A DNA stretch of 64,000 nt from Annona cherimola (taxonomy: Eukaryota > Streptophyta > Magnoliopsida > Magnoliales > Annonaceae): the NCBI GenBank assembly GCA_030490835.1, contig CM059975.1, positions 10,483,579-10,547,578 of the forward strand, written 5' to 3'. Each line of letters opens with the position of its first letter. The first letter of the stretch is position 1. Below are positions 1 to 13,471 of this stretch, piece after piece. A program made the position numbers and the translations under genes. A model generated the notes under the pieces. It saw only the letters and a list, made by a program, of their open reading frames with translations. It was not told the origin of the DNA and did not search any database.

Positions 1-330
1 AATATACTAATTTTGTTTGACCATAATTGGAAGTAACTATATAATTTCAGGAATTGCAAATAACTCGTACATAGTTTGACCATAATTGTAAATATACCAT
101 TATTGCATTGTTACGCCGTCAGTATATTTTCAAAAATAAGCAAGCTATGTGGGTATATTTGTTAAAATTAAATATACCCACTTAATTTTTAAAATTGCAA
201 ATATACTTACCTAGTTTATATATCTTTGTTAATATATTCACGCCATGACTATGAAATAATTGTGTCATAATGGAATGAATATATTAGTAATTATGGTCAA
301 ACTATTTAAGATTATTTATAATTTCTAAAA
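1..330. repeat. AT-rich dispersed repeat (GACCATAATTGCAAATATA family)
   Basis: Phrases such as TTTGACCATAATTG, GCAAATATAC and ACCCACTTAATTTTTAAAATTG occur in both orientations. Related blocks lie at 4560-4990, 7885-8345, 49670-49870 and 62800-62890. The window cuts this copy at its left edge. Non-coding; probably an old transposon family. Confidence 0.5.
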
Positions 331-349
331 TACTCGGATTACTTCATCT

Positions 350-675
350 GCATGCTCCTAGGTGCATACACTTTTTTTTTATTTGAAAATTTTTTCATAA
401 ACTTATTAACCCAAGTGTATTTAATAAGTGTATTAATTTTTACCATTTTTGGAGTATTTTAGATATTTATTTTTGATTTTTTAAAATCAGTGGCATTTTA
501 GGTAAATTTAAATTACTAAAATGCCACTTATTTTCAAAAATAAAAAATAAATATCTAAAAATATCCAAAAATGGTAAAAATTTATACATACGTTAAATAC
601 ACTTTGGGCTAATAAGCTTATGAAATTTTTTTTTAAAAAATAAAAAAATAGGTGAATGTGCTCCGGAGCATGCAA
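350..675. repeat. Foldback (self-complementary) element
   Basis: The two halves are near-perfect inverted copies around a centre where CAGTGGCATTTTAGG meets CTAAAATGCCACT. The ends are GCATGCTCC and GGAGCATGC. The interior includes AAGTGTATTTAA and its partner TTAAATACACTT. There is no coding frame. Relatives lie at 9650-9925, 36862-37215, 40655-40990 and 62130-62515. Confidence 0.65.
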
Positions 676-1596
676 CTGTGGTCCGGGATAAAGTCTTTTC
701 TTTTATATATATAAAAAAAAGTCTGCGCATCGGAGGAAGTGGAGATAAAGTAAAAAGGGACCGGCTCCAGCTGATCTACAGGGGGCACCAAAGAAAAAAA
801 ATGCCCTTAAACATTTATTTTTCTTAATGATGACATCTGCATGAGTATTGCGTTGTCACATTTCTTTTTATTTTTTATTTTTTATTAAGGTTTATGGTGT
901 TGACTTCCGGGTTCGGTTGGTACTATAATTATACAAGGGATGAAATTCAATACTACCAAATGCGCCAAAGTGAATTGACACATTTGTCGCACTGGGCACC
1001 CAAAATTTAGTACCAAGACGCCAAAAATCATGTGAACGTCGCACATCACAGCGGGTTCCACTTTCACATCTTTACCTTTGTGAGTGTTATTTGGGGTCCA
1101 GCGTGTTCTTCATTGCTGTAATAATAATAAAAAATTCTAAAATCATATTTTAATTTTTATTCAACAGATATAAGCGAATATCAAAATCTATAACTATTGT
1201 ATCCATTTGTAAGTTGTAACCCACATACGATAATCCGATCAGAATGATTAATGCATGAATAGTTTAGGAACAAAAAGAAAACGCAGGACTTCTAACTATA
1301 TTTAATTAGTATGATGGTCGCAAAAGTTTCTCCTATTCACGATTTTTCAAAATAACTTTTATTTGCATGACGCGGTGTTTAATTATTTTTGTGATTAATC
1401 TTATTGTTTTCCCTTATAAACCCAGATTTGAATAAACAATTTCGTTATTTTTTTTTTTTCCAAAAGCAATGCTATTTATGTTGGATGGAACATTATTTGC
1501 CTAATCTTCAACAACTCATCACGAGGCTGTTGACATGTGGGAAATAAGAGCAACGACTTTGTCCACTAACCAAACCAGAAATGAAGGGGTTGGTTC

Positions 1597-1850
1597 AGGT
1601 GCATCTAGGTGCACTTGGCTTCAATGTGCTTAACTGCAAATATTTATTTTTAAATTTTTTTAAAACTTTTTTATAGAATTTTTAATCTAAGTATATTTAA
1701 TATGTGTATCAATTTTTAACTTTTTAGAGATTTTTAGATTTTTTAAAAATTGACATACATATTAAATATACTTAGATCAACAATTTTATAAAAAAATTTC
1801 AAAAAAAATAAATACACCAAAGTGCATTAAAGTTAAGCACACTCGGGTTC
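1597..1850. repeat. Foldback element, shorter diverged copy
   Basis: Ends GGTGCACTTGGCTTCAATGTGCTTAA and its partner near 1830-1850, with AAGTATATTTAATATGTGTATCAATTTT mirrored by AAATTGACATACATATTAAATATACTT-type sequence. The GGCATTTTAG centre is lost. Confidence 0.5.
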
Positions 1851-2040
1851 ATTTAATAATATTTGCAGAAATCGTTTTACTCATTCGTCCAACAAGGGTC
1901 GTTGAGAATTTTTTTTTTTTTTAACTAATGGGGCTGCAAAAAGGTGATTATTTTTACAAGCTTTTGTTGTATGATATAACAAATTTTTAAAGAAGATATT
2001 TATGGTTAAACACCATATTAATTCTTATAACCATTAGAAG

Positions 2041-2734
2041 TAAGGGTGAGAACCAGGGCAGACCGTATTGGGTCAGAGTTTGCTCAATCCTACCCTACTT
2101 TTTAAAAATTGAGTTTGACCTTACTTTATAGTGGGTTAAGACAAGGTCGGTTTAACCTTCACTTTTTTTTAATAAGTCTAGAGAAAAACATCAAGTTGGT
2201 ATCAAACTGATTTTGGGACAGTGAGTCGGGTAAAAAACGCAGGCCAAATAAGACGATTTGAAGAATTTATATATTTATCAAATATAAAAATACATCTACA
2301 TTAAATTTAAATGTTATATGCTTCAATATTTCACTAATTATTAAAAAATACATCATTAATAAAAACATGAGAAAATATAGTATAAATTTATTAAAATAGA
2401 TTAATATACATTATATGTAAAAGTTAATATATGTGCAAAATTTTCTTATTGATTATTATGTTGTTTTTTGGATAAATTGGTTCTTCTACTATTGAAAGCA
2501 AATAATAATAAGATTTAAATATAAACTTATAATTTTTAATAAATTAATATATGCGGGACGAGTCTGTCTCTTTAGGTCGGGATATGTCAACCCATCCTGA
2601 CCCTATTTTTGAATTTGGGTCAAAATTATTTACATATTTCTATACTAGCTTAAAAAACATTAGTTTTACCTAGTAAAAAATGAATTAGATCAAGGTCAGG
2701 CCAAGGGTCGACCCACTCCATTTCCCACCCGTTA
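2041..2734. mobile_element. Degenerate copy of the 697-bp hAT-type element
   Basis: About 694 bp, with the same internal order as 49934-50630: GGGTCAG-rich start, AT-rich core (for example TTAAATGTTATATGCTTCAATATTTCACTAATT-like segment), then GGGTCGACCCACTCC near the end. Ends are TAAGGGTGAGAACC and TTTCCCACCCGTTA. Flanking 8-mers ATTAGAAG and GCCAGAAG share only part of their sequence, which fits an old insertion. Confidence 0.65.
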
Positions 2735-2742
2735 GCCAGAAG

Positions 2743-3753
2743 TAGGAGTGCAACTCGGGCTCATGAAATCCGAGTTTACCTCAATCATAACCCTAATCCT
2801 ATTTATAAAACATCAACCCTAACTCTAACCCTAATCCGATGTGTAAAACTTAAACCCTACCCCTATTTTTGAAAATTGGGTTCGGGTTGGGTTTCAGATT
2901 GTATTTTCGGTTGATAAATTTACATTTTATTTAAGAGTGATAGGTTTAAAATTTTATTTGAATGTACAATAATAACAAATTATATGAGTAAACATAATAA
3001 TATACGGTCAAATAATATATTTTTAAAAATATAATAATATAAAGAATATAAGTGATCCTGTTAGCCCGAGTTAAGCAAAAGTTCCACTTAGCCCACCTCA
3101 AAAAATTCATTTATAATAATTTTTTATTTTTCTCTTCATACACTTGTTTATCTAAGTGTATTTAACATATAAACTAAGTTTTAACATTTTTAGATATGAG
3201 TATTATTTTTTTTTGAAATTTTTAAACATTTGTGTATATACATATATCTAAAAATTGTAAAACTTGTTTTATACATTAAATACACTTAGATAAACAAGTG
3301 TTTAAAGAAAAAATTTATTATAAATGAGTTTTTGGAAGCAGGCCAAGTAAGACATTTGCTTAGCCCAAGCTAATAAAATCATTCATATGTGAAAAAATAT
3401 CTTTAGAAAAATTTAACATAAAAAACAAGATAAATGAAGAAGATTATAGAAATAAAAAATAAATATAAATGAAAATAATATACTTTATTTATAATATAAT
3501 TATTATATGTCAAACATGTATTTATAAATATAAATAACATATAATACAAAAAATATAAAGAAATATTGTTTAAATATGATATATAAAATATATTTTGTAA
3601 TACATATAAAATAGAAATCGGGCTCGTTCGAACCCAAACCCCCGTCACATTTACAAATCGAGTTCGGATGGTAGAAAAACAAGTTATAACACTGTTAAAA
3701 AATGGGTTTGGTAGGCTGGGTTCGGACTCAACCCGGTCCAAATTGCACCCCTA
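2743..3753. mobile_element. Possible hAT-type element with TAGGAGTGCAA / TTGCACCCCTA ends
   Basis: About 1.0 kb bounded by inverted ends TAGGAGTGCAA and TTGCACCCCTA, with CGGGTT- and GGGTTCGG-type subterminal repeats. It starts 8 bp after the previous element. A foldback element is nested inside at about 3050-3390. Flanking 8-mers (GCCAGAAG, ATCTGAAG) are only partly alike. No transposase frame is seen. Confidence 0.55.
3050..3390. repeat. Foldback element nested in a hAT-type element
   Basis: Inverted halves run from AAGTGATCCTGTTAGCC to GCTAATAAAATCATT. Inside them, CACTTGTTTATCTAAGTGTATTTAA is mirrored by TTAAATACACTTAGATAAACAAGTG-type sequence. The same subfamily occurs at 9055-9425. Confidence 0.55.
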
Positions 3754-4016
3754 ATCTGAAGTCCTGGTAGTATTATTTTGGGAAAAAAAATAAAAAATCG
3801 AAAAAAAAAATTCTCGGACGGAGTTGATGTTCGCATGGGAGTTCGCTAAACTGTCACTTCTAATCACGATATTTGTTTCGTGTCGCTCGCAAGCGAGCCT
3901 GGATTCTCGCACAGCTAATGCACAAAGCCGCGAAGCTATGGAAGATTAATCCATGGAGACTTTCTCGCATCCGTACCGTCCATTCTACTTTTTTTTCCTC
4001 TTAGACCGAAATCTAA

Positions 4017-4308
4017 GGGTGTGTTTGTTTAGGGCAAAAAAGTGTCAACTAAAATTTTTCAATCTAAAACTTTTCACTCTCCATAATTATTCTATTTTTT
4101 TAATTATTTTTTCACACTTTTCTATACAAATTACCCTACTTTTCAATTATTTCTACACAACTACCCATACAACTAACTTATCTATTTTAACTTTATTCTC
4201 TTTACTCTTCATCATTACTCATATTATATCACATCACTTTCTATTGATTTGACAACTTCTACTCTAAAAACTTTTCATCAAAAGTTTTACCTCCAACTAA
4301 ACACACCC
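4017..4308. mobile_element. Tourist-like (PIF/Harbinger) MITE with TAA duplication
   Basis: 292-bp element with ends GGGTGTGTTTG and CTAAACACACCC, flanked by TAA on both sides (4014-4016, 4309-4311). The 3-bp TAA/TTA duplication and these ends are typical of Tourist-like MITEs. The same interior (ACTTTTCAATCTAAAACTTT and its partner) recurs at least seven times in the window. Confidence 0.75.
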
Positions 4309-4559
4309 TAAATGAAGACGAGCTCACATGATCCACCAGATATACAAGCCCTCAGAAAATTCGTGTGCAGAAGTACTAATTAGTAATTATACAAACGGCA
4401 CCTTGGGGAACCCGCCACGAAATTCCTTCGAATCTTGTCTTTACGGTCTCCATGCAGATGGACGGTTTGGATCGCCTTGAAACCATCTCTATTGTTCCTG
4501 AAACCCCGGCGGTGGATTGAGGTGAGATGTGAAATGTGAATAGACGTAGGACACTTCGC

Positions 4560-4990
4560 AAATATATTCACTTAGTCTGATGAAAATTATAAATATATCA
4601 ATATAATTTTAAAAATTACAAATAATTATCATATAATTTAATTATAATTATAAATAACCTCCGCGTCGTTACGATGTATTATTGTATCGTTATGACGTCA
4701 TTACTGTATCATTATAACATGAGATTATTTGTAATTATGGTTAAACTATATAAGGGTTATTTGCGAAAATTAAATATATTACTTAATTTCTGAAATTGTA
4801 ATATATTTGTATAGTTTACATATTTTTGCAAATATATTCATACCGTAACTATATTATAACGACGTGAGGATTATTTGCAATTATAGTTATATTATATGAT
4901 GATTATTTACAATTTATAAAACTATGTGGATATATTTGTAATTTTAATCAAATTAAGTAGGTATATTTACAAATTACTCAAAAATTGTAT
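4560..4990. repeat. AT-rich dispersed repeat (GACCATAATTG family)
   Basis: Inverted pair of AAATATATTCA / TGAATATATTT-type arms around a core with GCGTCGTTACGATG and GTATCGTTATGACG. It matches the block at 7885-8345 in order and motif. No coding frame. Confidence 0.5.
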
Positions 4991-5197
4991 TCCTATAATA
5001 TCTTATGCTAGAATAACAGCCAATAAATTAACTATATTAAAACAATCAAATTTTACACTTTTGTAAAAAATTCACGTTTAAGGAAATTTTGGAGTTTTAT
5101 ACTGATAGCATCCGTTTGGATATAGGTAAAAAAAAAAAAATCGTATACTCCGTTTTGTACATTTTTTATATGATTAAAATTTCACCAGTTTTTACGT

Positions 5198-5229
<32 letters not shown>
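5198..5229 (+). repeat. (TAA)n microsatellite
   Basis: About ten uninterrupted ATA/TAA units in the non-coding DNA before RLK1. Confidence 0.9.
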
Positions 5230-5231
<2 letters not shown>

Positions 5232-5778
5232 TCTAATAATTTTTATGCCTTTATTTATTTTATCTTTAGTCATAGTTACTTATTATGTCATATTACAATG
5301 AAATTTTTTTAAAAAATTTCCCTAATGAAAATTTCTCCCCCATTTGAATCTCTATGCAAACGGACCTGCTTATGTATTTACATTCTATTTATATTATTTT
5401 TTATTTTTTATTTACAGAGGGGAGAGTCGATTCGCGGACCTCGTGTGCATATGCCGGGATGCTCACCATTGCGCCGCCACAACATGGGAGTGCATAAAAA
5501 TGCACCTCATTCATTGATGGGGGAGTCCCCACCGGTCAGCTATTTGGTTTGCTGCATTACTCCAGGTGGCACGGCCGAGTACTAATTTCATTGATTACGC
5601 TGGTAGCGTATACACATTCCAGAGTTATGTGTGTGAAATTTGGACACATTCAAAAACTCGTGTTTTTACTTTTTCGTTTTTACTATACTATAGTCGTCCC
5701 GCTGGCGTAGCATTTATAATTTATTTGTAAAAATCAGGCGGTGTTTTATACGTAGGTGCATACGGAGTCGGTCAGCAT

Positions 5779-6348
5779 TAGGGGTGTTAATGGTCATGGT
5801 CAACCCGTTAACCTGCTCGTTCAACCTGTTAATAAATGAGTTTGAGTTGAGATTTTTGAATAAATGGGTTATGATCCGTCAACTCGTTCAACCATTTAAT
5901 TAAATAAACGGATTAGGATTGAGGCTTCGCAACTCGTCAACCGGTCAGCCCGTTTATTTAACCCGTTCAACCCGTATAACTCATTTAATATAATATATTA
6001 TAATATATATGTAATATTTATAACATGAATTGACATTAAAGAGATGACTTGATATTGAAGCTGATGTTTTAAATTTTCAAGCCAAAATAAATTAAATTCA
6101 GGTATATTAGCTTCGAATTATTTAATTTATTTAAATTTACAGATTTTATTAAAAATTTTTAGCATGAAAATTAGTAACAAACACAACCTGTTAACAACCC
6201 GTTAACCCGTTTATTAAATGGGTTGTAAATGGGTTAGGGTTGAAGTTTTTTAAATGGATTAATAAACGGATTAGGGTTGAGATATATTACATGAGTTAGG
6301 TTTAGGATTAGGCTCTAACCCGTTCAACCCCATCCGTTAACACCCCTA
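5779..6348. mobile_element. Non-autonomous hAT-type element with perfect 8-bp target duplication, upstream of RLK1
   Basis: 570-bp element with ends TAGGGGTGTTAATGG and CCGTTAACACCCCTA. Exact 8-bp duplications GTCAGCAT lie at 5771-5778 and 6349-6356. The interior has many AACCCGTT / GGGTTA subterminal repeats and an AT-rich core without a coding frame. It ends about 490 bp before the RLK1 start codon, so it may lie in the upstream regulatory region. Confidence 0.85.
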
Positions 6349-6786
6349 GTCAGCATTGGAATGTTGCGGGCTCGATTCGAATCGTATTTCTAAAGATCTC
6401 TAAATCTGCGTTAGAGCATACATGCCATCGTAATAATTAGATTTTCATGAAAATAATTAAATAGAAAAGAAGTAAGTTAAATTTATTATTTCAATAAACC
6501 GGCTATCAATCATTTTCCCTCGGCTCATTTGCAAATAATAATTTACAACGTCACTAAATGTATGTTCCCGTTTACAAATAATAGTTGAGTCGTGTGCAAA
6601 CCAGGCCTGTATTTACAATATCCGCAAATATATATATTTTTTTTCGAAAGCAACAAATATACTTTTTTTGATATACATAAAAAAAAATTTGTTTAGGGAT
6701 ATTGAAAATATAGGTCTGTTTTGTATACCACTCAACTTTTACGAAGAATTTAAGTGAACCCAAAGAAACTCCTCTCCCTCTGTGTG

Positions 6787-6795
6787 TATATATAT
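6787..6795 (+). promoter_or_regulatory. Possible TATA box of RLK1
   Basis: A TATATATAT run lies about 45 bases upstream of the RLK1 start codon, just after a CT-rich stretch. Spacing would put the transcription start near 6820 and leave a very short leader. Alternating TA runs are common in this AT-rich DNA, so this is a weak call. Confidence 0.3.
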
Positions 6796-6838
6796 CAGAT
6801 AGTGCTAGTAAAGAGCTGAATTTTCAGCTCTCGTGCTC

Positions 6839-9800
6839 ATGGCAAGGAAGATAAAGTTGATTACCTTTTGCTTGTGGTACGTTGTCCATGTCTTGTGCTT
6901 GGTGGATAGAAACTCAGCTCAAACCCCAGCAAATGCTCCGATGACAGACCCAGCAGAAGGTATGGATGCTACCATGCATATTCTTGGATGGGTTTAATTC
7001 ATGCTGCAAAAGACCATTCTCTTTCTGCAAATACTACTCTCGTGCGCTCACAATCAAGCTTTATTTAATTTATCTACTTTGCGCCCCCCAAGTTACCTGA
7101 TTCAGGTGATTTTTTAAATTATACAAACATACGTATATGATTTTATCAAAAAAAAAAAAAAAAGTTTTGAAGGGTGGGATGTATGAATAAAAAAGAATAT
7201 TACAGTTTGGTTGGATCCCACTTAATTTAATTTCCCCATAAACATACCCAATTCAACCAGGTATATAATTCTCGACCCATCAGAAATGGCGGCTTTCGAG
7301 TTCCGACGGGTCAATAAAACCCATCTCAAAGCACTTTTCTAAAGTTTTTTTTTTTTTTTTTTTTGAAATTATTAATCTAGATGTGTATTACCTATAAACT
7401 AAGATTTATCAGTAAACTTCAAAAAAATATATATGTATATATACACCTCTCTAAAATAAAAACTAAAAAAAAAATTCATAAAAATTGTTTTTATGATTTG
7501 TCTGAAATCACCATCATTGATATATATATGTGTGCGTACGTTGAATTCTTGACTATGCACGCATTCATGCTGTCTTCTAATAATTAAATCTTCATTAATT
7601 GCCATTATTTGATGATCGAATCTCCGAATTAACTAGTGGCGATGATATTCTGGGTTGGGTTTGCAGTGGCGGCTCTCAACTCGGTGTTTGGGGAATGGGG
7701 GATAACAGCGCTGCCGACATGGAACATGAGTGGGAACCCGTGCACCGGCGTCGCTATCGACCAAGCCAAGTCCTTCGATGATCAGGATATGAACCCTGCC
7801 ATCAAATGCCAATGCCCAGTGATTAGCGGCAACGGATCAGCCACTACCACTTGCCACATTACAGCGCTGTAATTACACATATGTTATATTTTGTAGCGTA
7901 CTTTGCAACTGCACCTATGTAATTTGATTATAATTGTAAATATATTTATATAATTTTAAAAATTATAAATAACTTCTATATTATTTGACCATAATTGCAA
8001 AATACCTACGTCATTACGATGATGCACTATATTATCATAGCGTGAGTATATTTGCAAAGATATGTAAACTACTCGAGTATATTTGCAAAAACTATATATA
8101 CCCATTTAATTTCTAAAATTATAAATATACCCATATTCCGTGTGGTGATAGTGTGACTATAACGTCAAAACGGTGTAAGTATATTAACAATTATAGTTAA
8201 ACTATAATTGTTTTTTGCAATTTCAAAGATTAAGTAAACATATTTACAATTATAGTCAAACTATATGAAGTTATTTGTAATTTCAAAGATTAAGTAAACA
8301 TATTTACAATTATAATCAAACTATATAAGTATATCTACAAATTGTACTATTTTGTAGCAAAATTTATTCCACGAACACGGTAAGAAAAGTTTACATATGC
8401 CACCATGTCATACGCAAACTACGTGTGACAATACCAAAAGATGGTTCTGTTTGATTTGCAATTTTATTGCAATTTATGAAAACATAGCTCACGAAAACAA
8501 GAAATTGTATATGCTGATGTACGTAATATCGAAAATCCTCATAATATAACCATGCATCTGTCCATTTCTATTGCTCGCTGCAGGAAAGTTTTTGCTATGA
8601 GCGTGGTAGGCACAATTCCGGATGCTCTTGCAAGTCTTACGCATCTCACAAATCTGTAAGCAACTCTCTCTCTCTCTCTCTAATCTCAAGAATCGTTACC
8701 ATTTCATTAAATTTTTTTATAGAATATTTAATATAAGTGTATTTAACATGTGCATTAATTTTTATCTTTTCAAAAAAATTTAGATTTTTTTTGAATTTTT
8801 TAAAATCAGTGGCATTTTTAGTAATCTAAATTTACTAACGTACCATTGATTTTAAGAAATCCAAAAAATATTTAAAATTTCCAAAAAGGTAAAAATTGAT
8901 GCACATGTTAAATACATTCAGATTAATAGTTGTATAAAAAAATTTTAAAAAAAGATATAAATAAATATTTGCACCTGATAGCACTGAATCTATTTCCTGA
9001 AAAATTGTTTAGGTATATAGAAAGGATGCCAAAAGAATAAAAAATGATCTAAAAAAGATAAGTGATTTTGTTAAGTAGAACAAAGTAAATGTCTTGCTTA
9101 TCTTATATTAAAAAACTTATTTACAGTATTATTTTTTTACTTTTTTCTTCATATACTTATTTATCTAAATGTATTTAAAATATAAACCAAAATATGCCAT
9201 TTGTATATATTTTATATATTTTTTTGAGATTTTTAAGTATATATATGTTTAAAATATCAAAAAAATTACATACACATATATATAAATAGTAAAACTTGGT
9301 TTATGTGATCAATACACTTAGATAAATAAATGTAAGAAGGAAAAATAAAAAAATAGTATTGTAAATGAATTTTTTGAAATGAGGCCAAGGGACACATTCA
9401 TTTAACCCAAATTAACATAATCATTCCTTTTTAAAAAAATATCCAAGAGGGTGTTGGTCATCACGTGAGGACATCTGACTTAGATGGGATGGAAAAATTG
9501 TTATTATATACTGGGAATGAGTCAAATTATAAAAAAATTGTTTTTTTTTCTTTAAATAATACAGTGTTGTGTTAGAAGGAGATGTGAGTTTCCATCCCAT
9601 ATTCATTTCATCTATGTGTTTGAATGGATCTCAATCCTGTATATCCGGGTGTACTTAGCTTTAATGCACTAGGTGCATTAACCTATTTTTCTTTTTAAAA
9701 TATTTTTCATACAAGTGTTAATATAAGTGTATTTAACATGTGTATCAATTTTCACTTTTTTTGTGTATTTTAGATATTTATCTTTAATTTTTGAAAATCA

Positions 9801-12800
9801 GTGGCATTTTAGGTAAAAAATAATAAAAATTGATACGTCTGTTAAATACACTTAGATTAACACTCGTATAAAAAAATTTCAAAAAAAAATAAAAAAAATG
9901 AATTAAAATGGCTTCAATGGCGCACCAGATCGGAATCCGTGTTTGAATATTCAATATACTCGTATGCCATGCATAACATAGAATAATATTGTCTAATGCG
10001 TGCGAGAATAATAATATTGTCTACCATGTGTAACATGCAGGGATTTGCGTCAGAATCACTTGACAGGTCCCCTGCCTGCATTTGTAGGCAACATGACGGG
10101 CATGCAGTACCTGTAAGTTGCTTATCCCTTGTGATTGCCAAAGACGAGCATGAGTGGTAGGATGCATGCATGTTACTGCGATTGCACCTTGGTTAATTTG
10201 TTGCTCTTCCATTATAAGCTGATGTATGATCAAGCACCGGCTACCTGTTCATATATATCTTTTGATTTCAAAATCATTATATTAATACGGAAAGGATTTT
10301 GAAACGACTCGAAGATCTCTACGTATGCTCATGTGTAAAACTCAACTAGGATGGGAAATTAATTAAATGGCACCAAATCTGCATAAATCTCATCTTAACA
10401 AAATTTGGAGACAGCAGGATCCCCCCACTGCTCAATATTACACTGGGTGGCTTTCAGGAATTTTTTTTCGTTCTTGTATTTACAACTTAACTTAAGAACA
10501 TATATTAATCTTAACTTAAGAGGTGTAAATCTAACAAAATAATATTGTTAACAAAGTATTTACAAAGACGTTGTTCCGGAAAATAGAAGGTAAACTCCTT
10601 GTGCCGCTTAATTAATCCCTTTGACTTCTTATATCTTATTATAATTATTATTACACTTATTTATAGGCCCCTTTAATTGCAAATGGTTCATATCAAAGAA
10701 TATATTCACTATAAACTATTTTCTTGTAAAATTCGAGATAATCGAATGTATTGTAGAGAAGATTCAGGGCTTTAAACAAATCTAAGGACCGCATTTGTCC
10801 AGCATATCATCACGCACAACGCAGTCATTGGGTGCACACTGATCACGCTTTTTTCAATCCAGACCCAATACTTATGTTAACCCCCGGGTTAAACCAAGTA
10901 CCAAACCCTATTCTATAGATTCTAGACCAGGTTCAAATAATGAAAGGCGTTTTGCAAATAAATTTATAAATTTTACAAAAAAATCACTGTACGACAAAAT
11001 TATGAATCCAAAAAAAGAATTTTGGTTATAATTCATGCGAATTAATTTTAAATATTCAATTCAATGATAAAAATCATAAAAACTAAAATGATATTAATGA
11101 AATAATTTATATTGATTTTTCTTACCAGTATTATTCCATCATGGGTATGATACATGCAGGTTCATCATGACTTTTTCAATGTTGGGTACCGGTTAACGGA
11201 ATTTTTCGATCGGCATTATTTCAACGCTGGGCATTGGTACTAAAAAAAATTTCACACACCTGAAAAAATATATATGATAATACTTATTTTTCATGCAGGT
11301 ACAATCAGTAAATAATTTGATTGACATGATTTTTTGTAACATTTTAAACAAATAAAGTTAAATAAACGAATTTATAAAAAAAAGTTGAATAAATGAATGG
11401 ATAAGAATTTGGTTTAATCATCATCTTTTTAAAAATTATAAAAGGCTAGGGTGCATGAATGTATTAAAATTTAATGTTATATACACTTATTAACCTCAAC
11501 AACAAAGCTAGGTGACCACATTAAAGTATGATGGACCTTAGTACCGATTGGATTTCAGTGGGGTCTGGTTAAATGAATTTCAGCTGCATGAAAAAAAATA
11601 TCATACCAATATTATTTCATCGACTACAAGAAAATTTTTCAACAATAGATAAAAAAAAAAAAGATCAGGAAAACCTGACATACCATTCATAATATTATTC
11701 CATCATTAAACTATATATTGAATAAATTTAGAAAGTAGATAATAAAAATAAAATGGTTATTTAACAATTTTAAATATATTTTAGTTTCACGTTTTTGGGC
11801 TTCCGGGCAATTTTTATGGACGGTGTTTTAACTTAGCCCAGTACTATTCGATTACGGACTGGGTTGAACCTAGCCCGTTCAACTATGTTGCTCTAGACTG
11901 GGTTAAAACTCGTTTTTAAAGGGCCGGAGCGGCCCAGTCTGCAAAAACCCTCTTTGTGTGCACCCCCTCCTGGACCCACTCATTCGTCACCACGGCACAG
12001 ATCTCTTGACCGGGCTCCCCCAACAATCTGCCCATTTTTCAATTCCGTTCCTTGGACTCCTTTGATAAAGCCAGTGACATTCAAAGACCCCCATCATTTT
12101 TTTAAAATAAAATTTTTTAAACTTTTTTCTTTTTACTTTTTTTTTTTTACAATTTCTTTAATCTTTAAAATTGAATAAGTACAGAAAGTAAAAAACTTGG
12201 GGGACAAAGTAGATCCAGTCTTTGTAAATGGTATTAAATAGGCTTGAATCCACCCTGTCTTGTTTCTTGCAATTAAGTTAGACAATTGTCCATTCAATGG
12301 ACAATACAGTTCTAGTATCTAAGTGATGATTCTAGCTAACGTCTGTATTAATTTCGTGGCAGGTCATTCGGCACCAATGCATTATCGGGAAGCATCCCAA
12401 AGGAGCTTGGAAACCTTCGCAATCTTAAATCATTGTGAGATTAATCATTAATATCATTAGTTCCTTCATATATGTATAGTGCAACTAGCATTCAATAATT
12501 TAGGATAACATTGAGCTACATTTGCAGTGAAAAGTTCTATTAATCTCTCTTAATGCAAATTATTGTGCTAAGTGTCAAATTTATGTAGTTATAACTGCCT
12601 AGTTTATTTAACCAAGCTTTAGACCAAGGGAACATCAGTTGTCCCTAATGTTCTCTACTGTACACTAATGAGGCGATGAATGCTAATCTCATGATACATC
12701 AGTTCTTTAGAACTTGTTGTAAGTGAATGCATGTTCAACCGCCATGCAGAAGCATTTATTTTCTAGTTGTCGAAATTAGCAATACAGCAGCGAATAGGAA

Positions 12801-13427
12801 ATTTTTTTTCCCTTTTCCTCTTTTGTTTTGCTAACTTGTCTGTCATTCATTGTCATGCAGGAGTTTCACGTCGAATCAATTCACCGGGCCACTGCCTCCG
12901 GAGTTGGGTGACTTGGTAAATCTGCAACAAATGTAACTTTCTTACTCAAATTCGATCTGTCAAACTTCTTGGATTATTGAAAATGCATGTCTGTCTTGTT
13001 GGCATTCACTAGGCTTCACAATGGCACAACCGGGTAGTAATCCCCAACATCTGGCATTTTCCATTTGTATAGGGGATGCTTCTAGTGCTGGAGATTTGCT
13101 ACGAGCCCAATGCCTAAGAGACTTGATTGATGAATTATGAAGTTGATGATTTTTCCAGAATGCCGGTGATATTTTTTAAGGCTTGTGAAAGAAGAGAAAA
13201 AGAAAACTGAACCATCATGTCATTCAGTGATCAATTGCACTACTTAGTCTCAATTATTTTCCATATGGGCGGTTGCGCTTTTCCTTCATGAAAACTGTTG
13301 TATTCTTCTTGCATTCATATCATCGTTCTTGAACTATGTGCTGCACCAACAGGTATTTCTCCAGCTCTGGCGTTAGCGGTCCAATTCCATCAACATTTGC
13401 CAAATTGGTGAACTTGGAAACCCTGTA

Positions 13428-13471
<44 letters not shown>

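Larger units (their letters stand above)
3762..5770. other. Gene-free DNA upstream of RLK1
   Basis: Apart from the MITE at 4017-4308 and the repeat at 4560-4990, I see no gene. A GC-richer patch at about 5416-5590 (GGGATGCTCACCATTGCGCC and neighbours) has the look of a fragment of an old retroelement, but I cannot assign it. The short open frames here match nothing I recognise. Confidence 0.5.

Noticed and set aside
3403..3741. 112-residue frame on the minus strand
   Set aside because: Falls in AT-rich transposon DNA and reads as Phe/Tyr/Ile/Asn-rich filler with no family motif.
5416..5590. GC-richer patch that looked like part of a retroelement
   Set aside because: No long terminal repeats, coding frame or second copy found, so I only mention it under the surrounding region.
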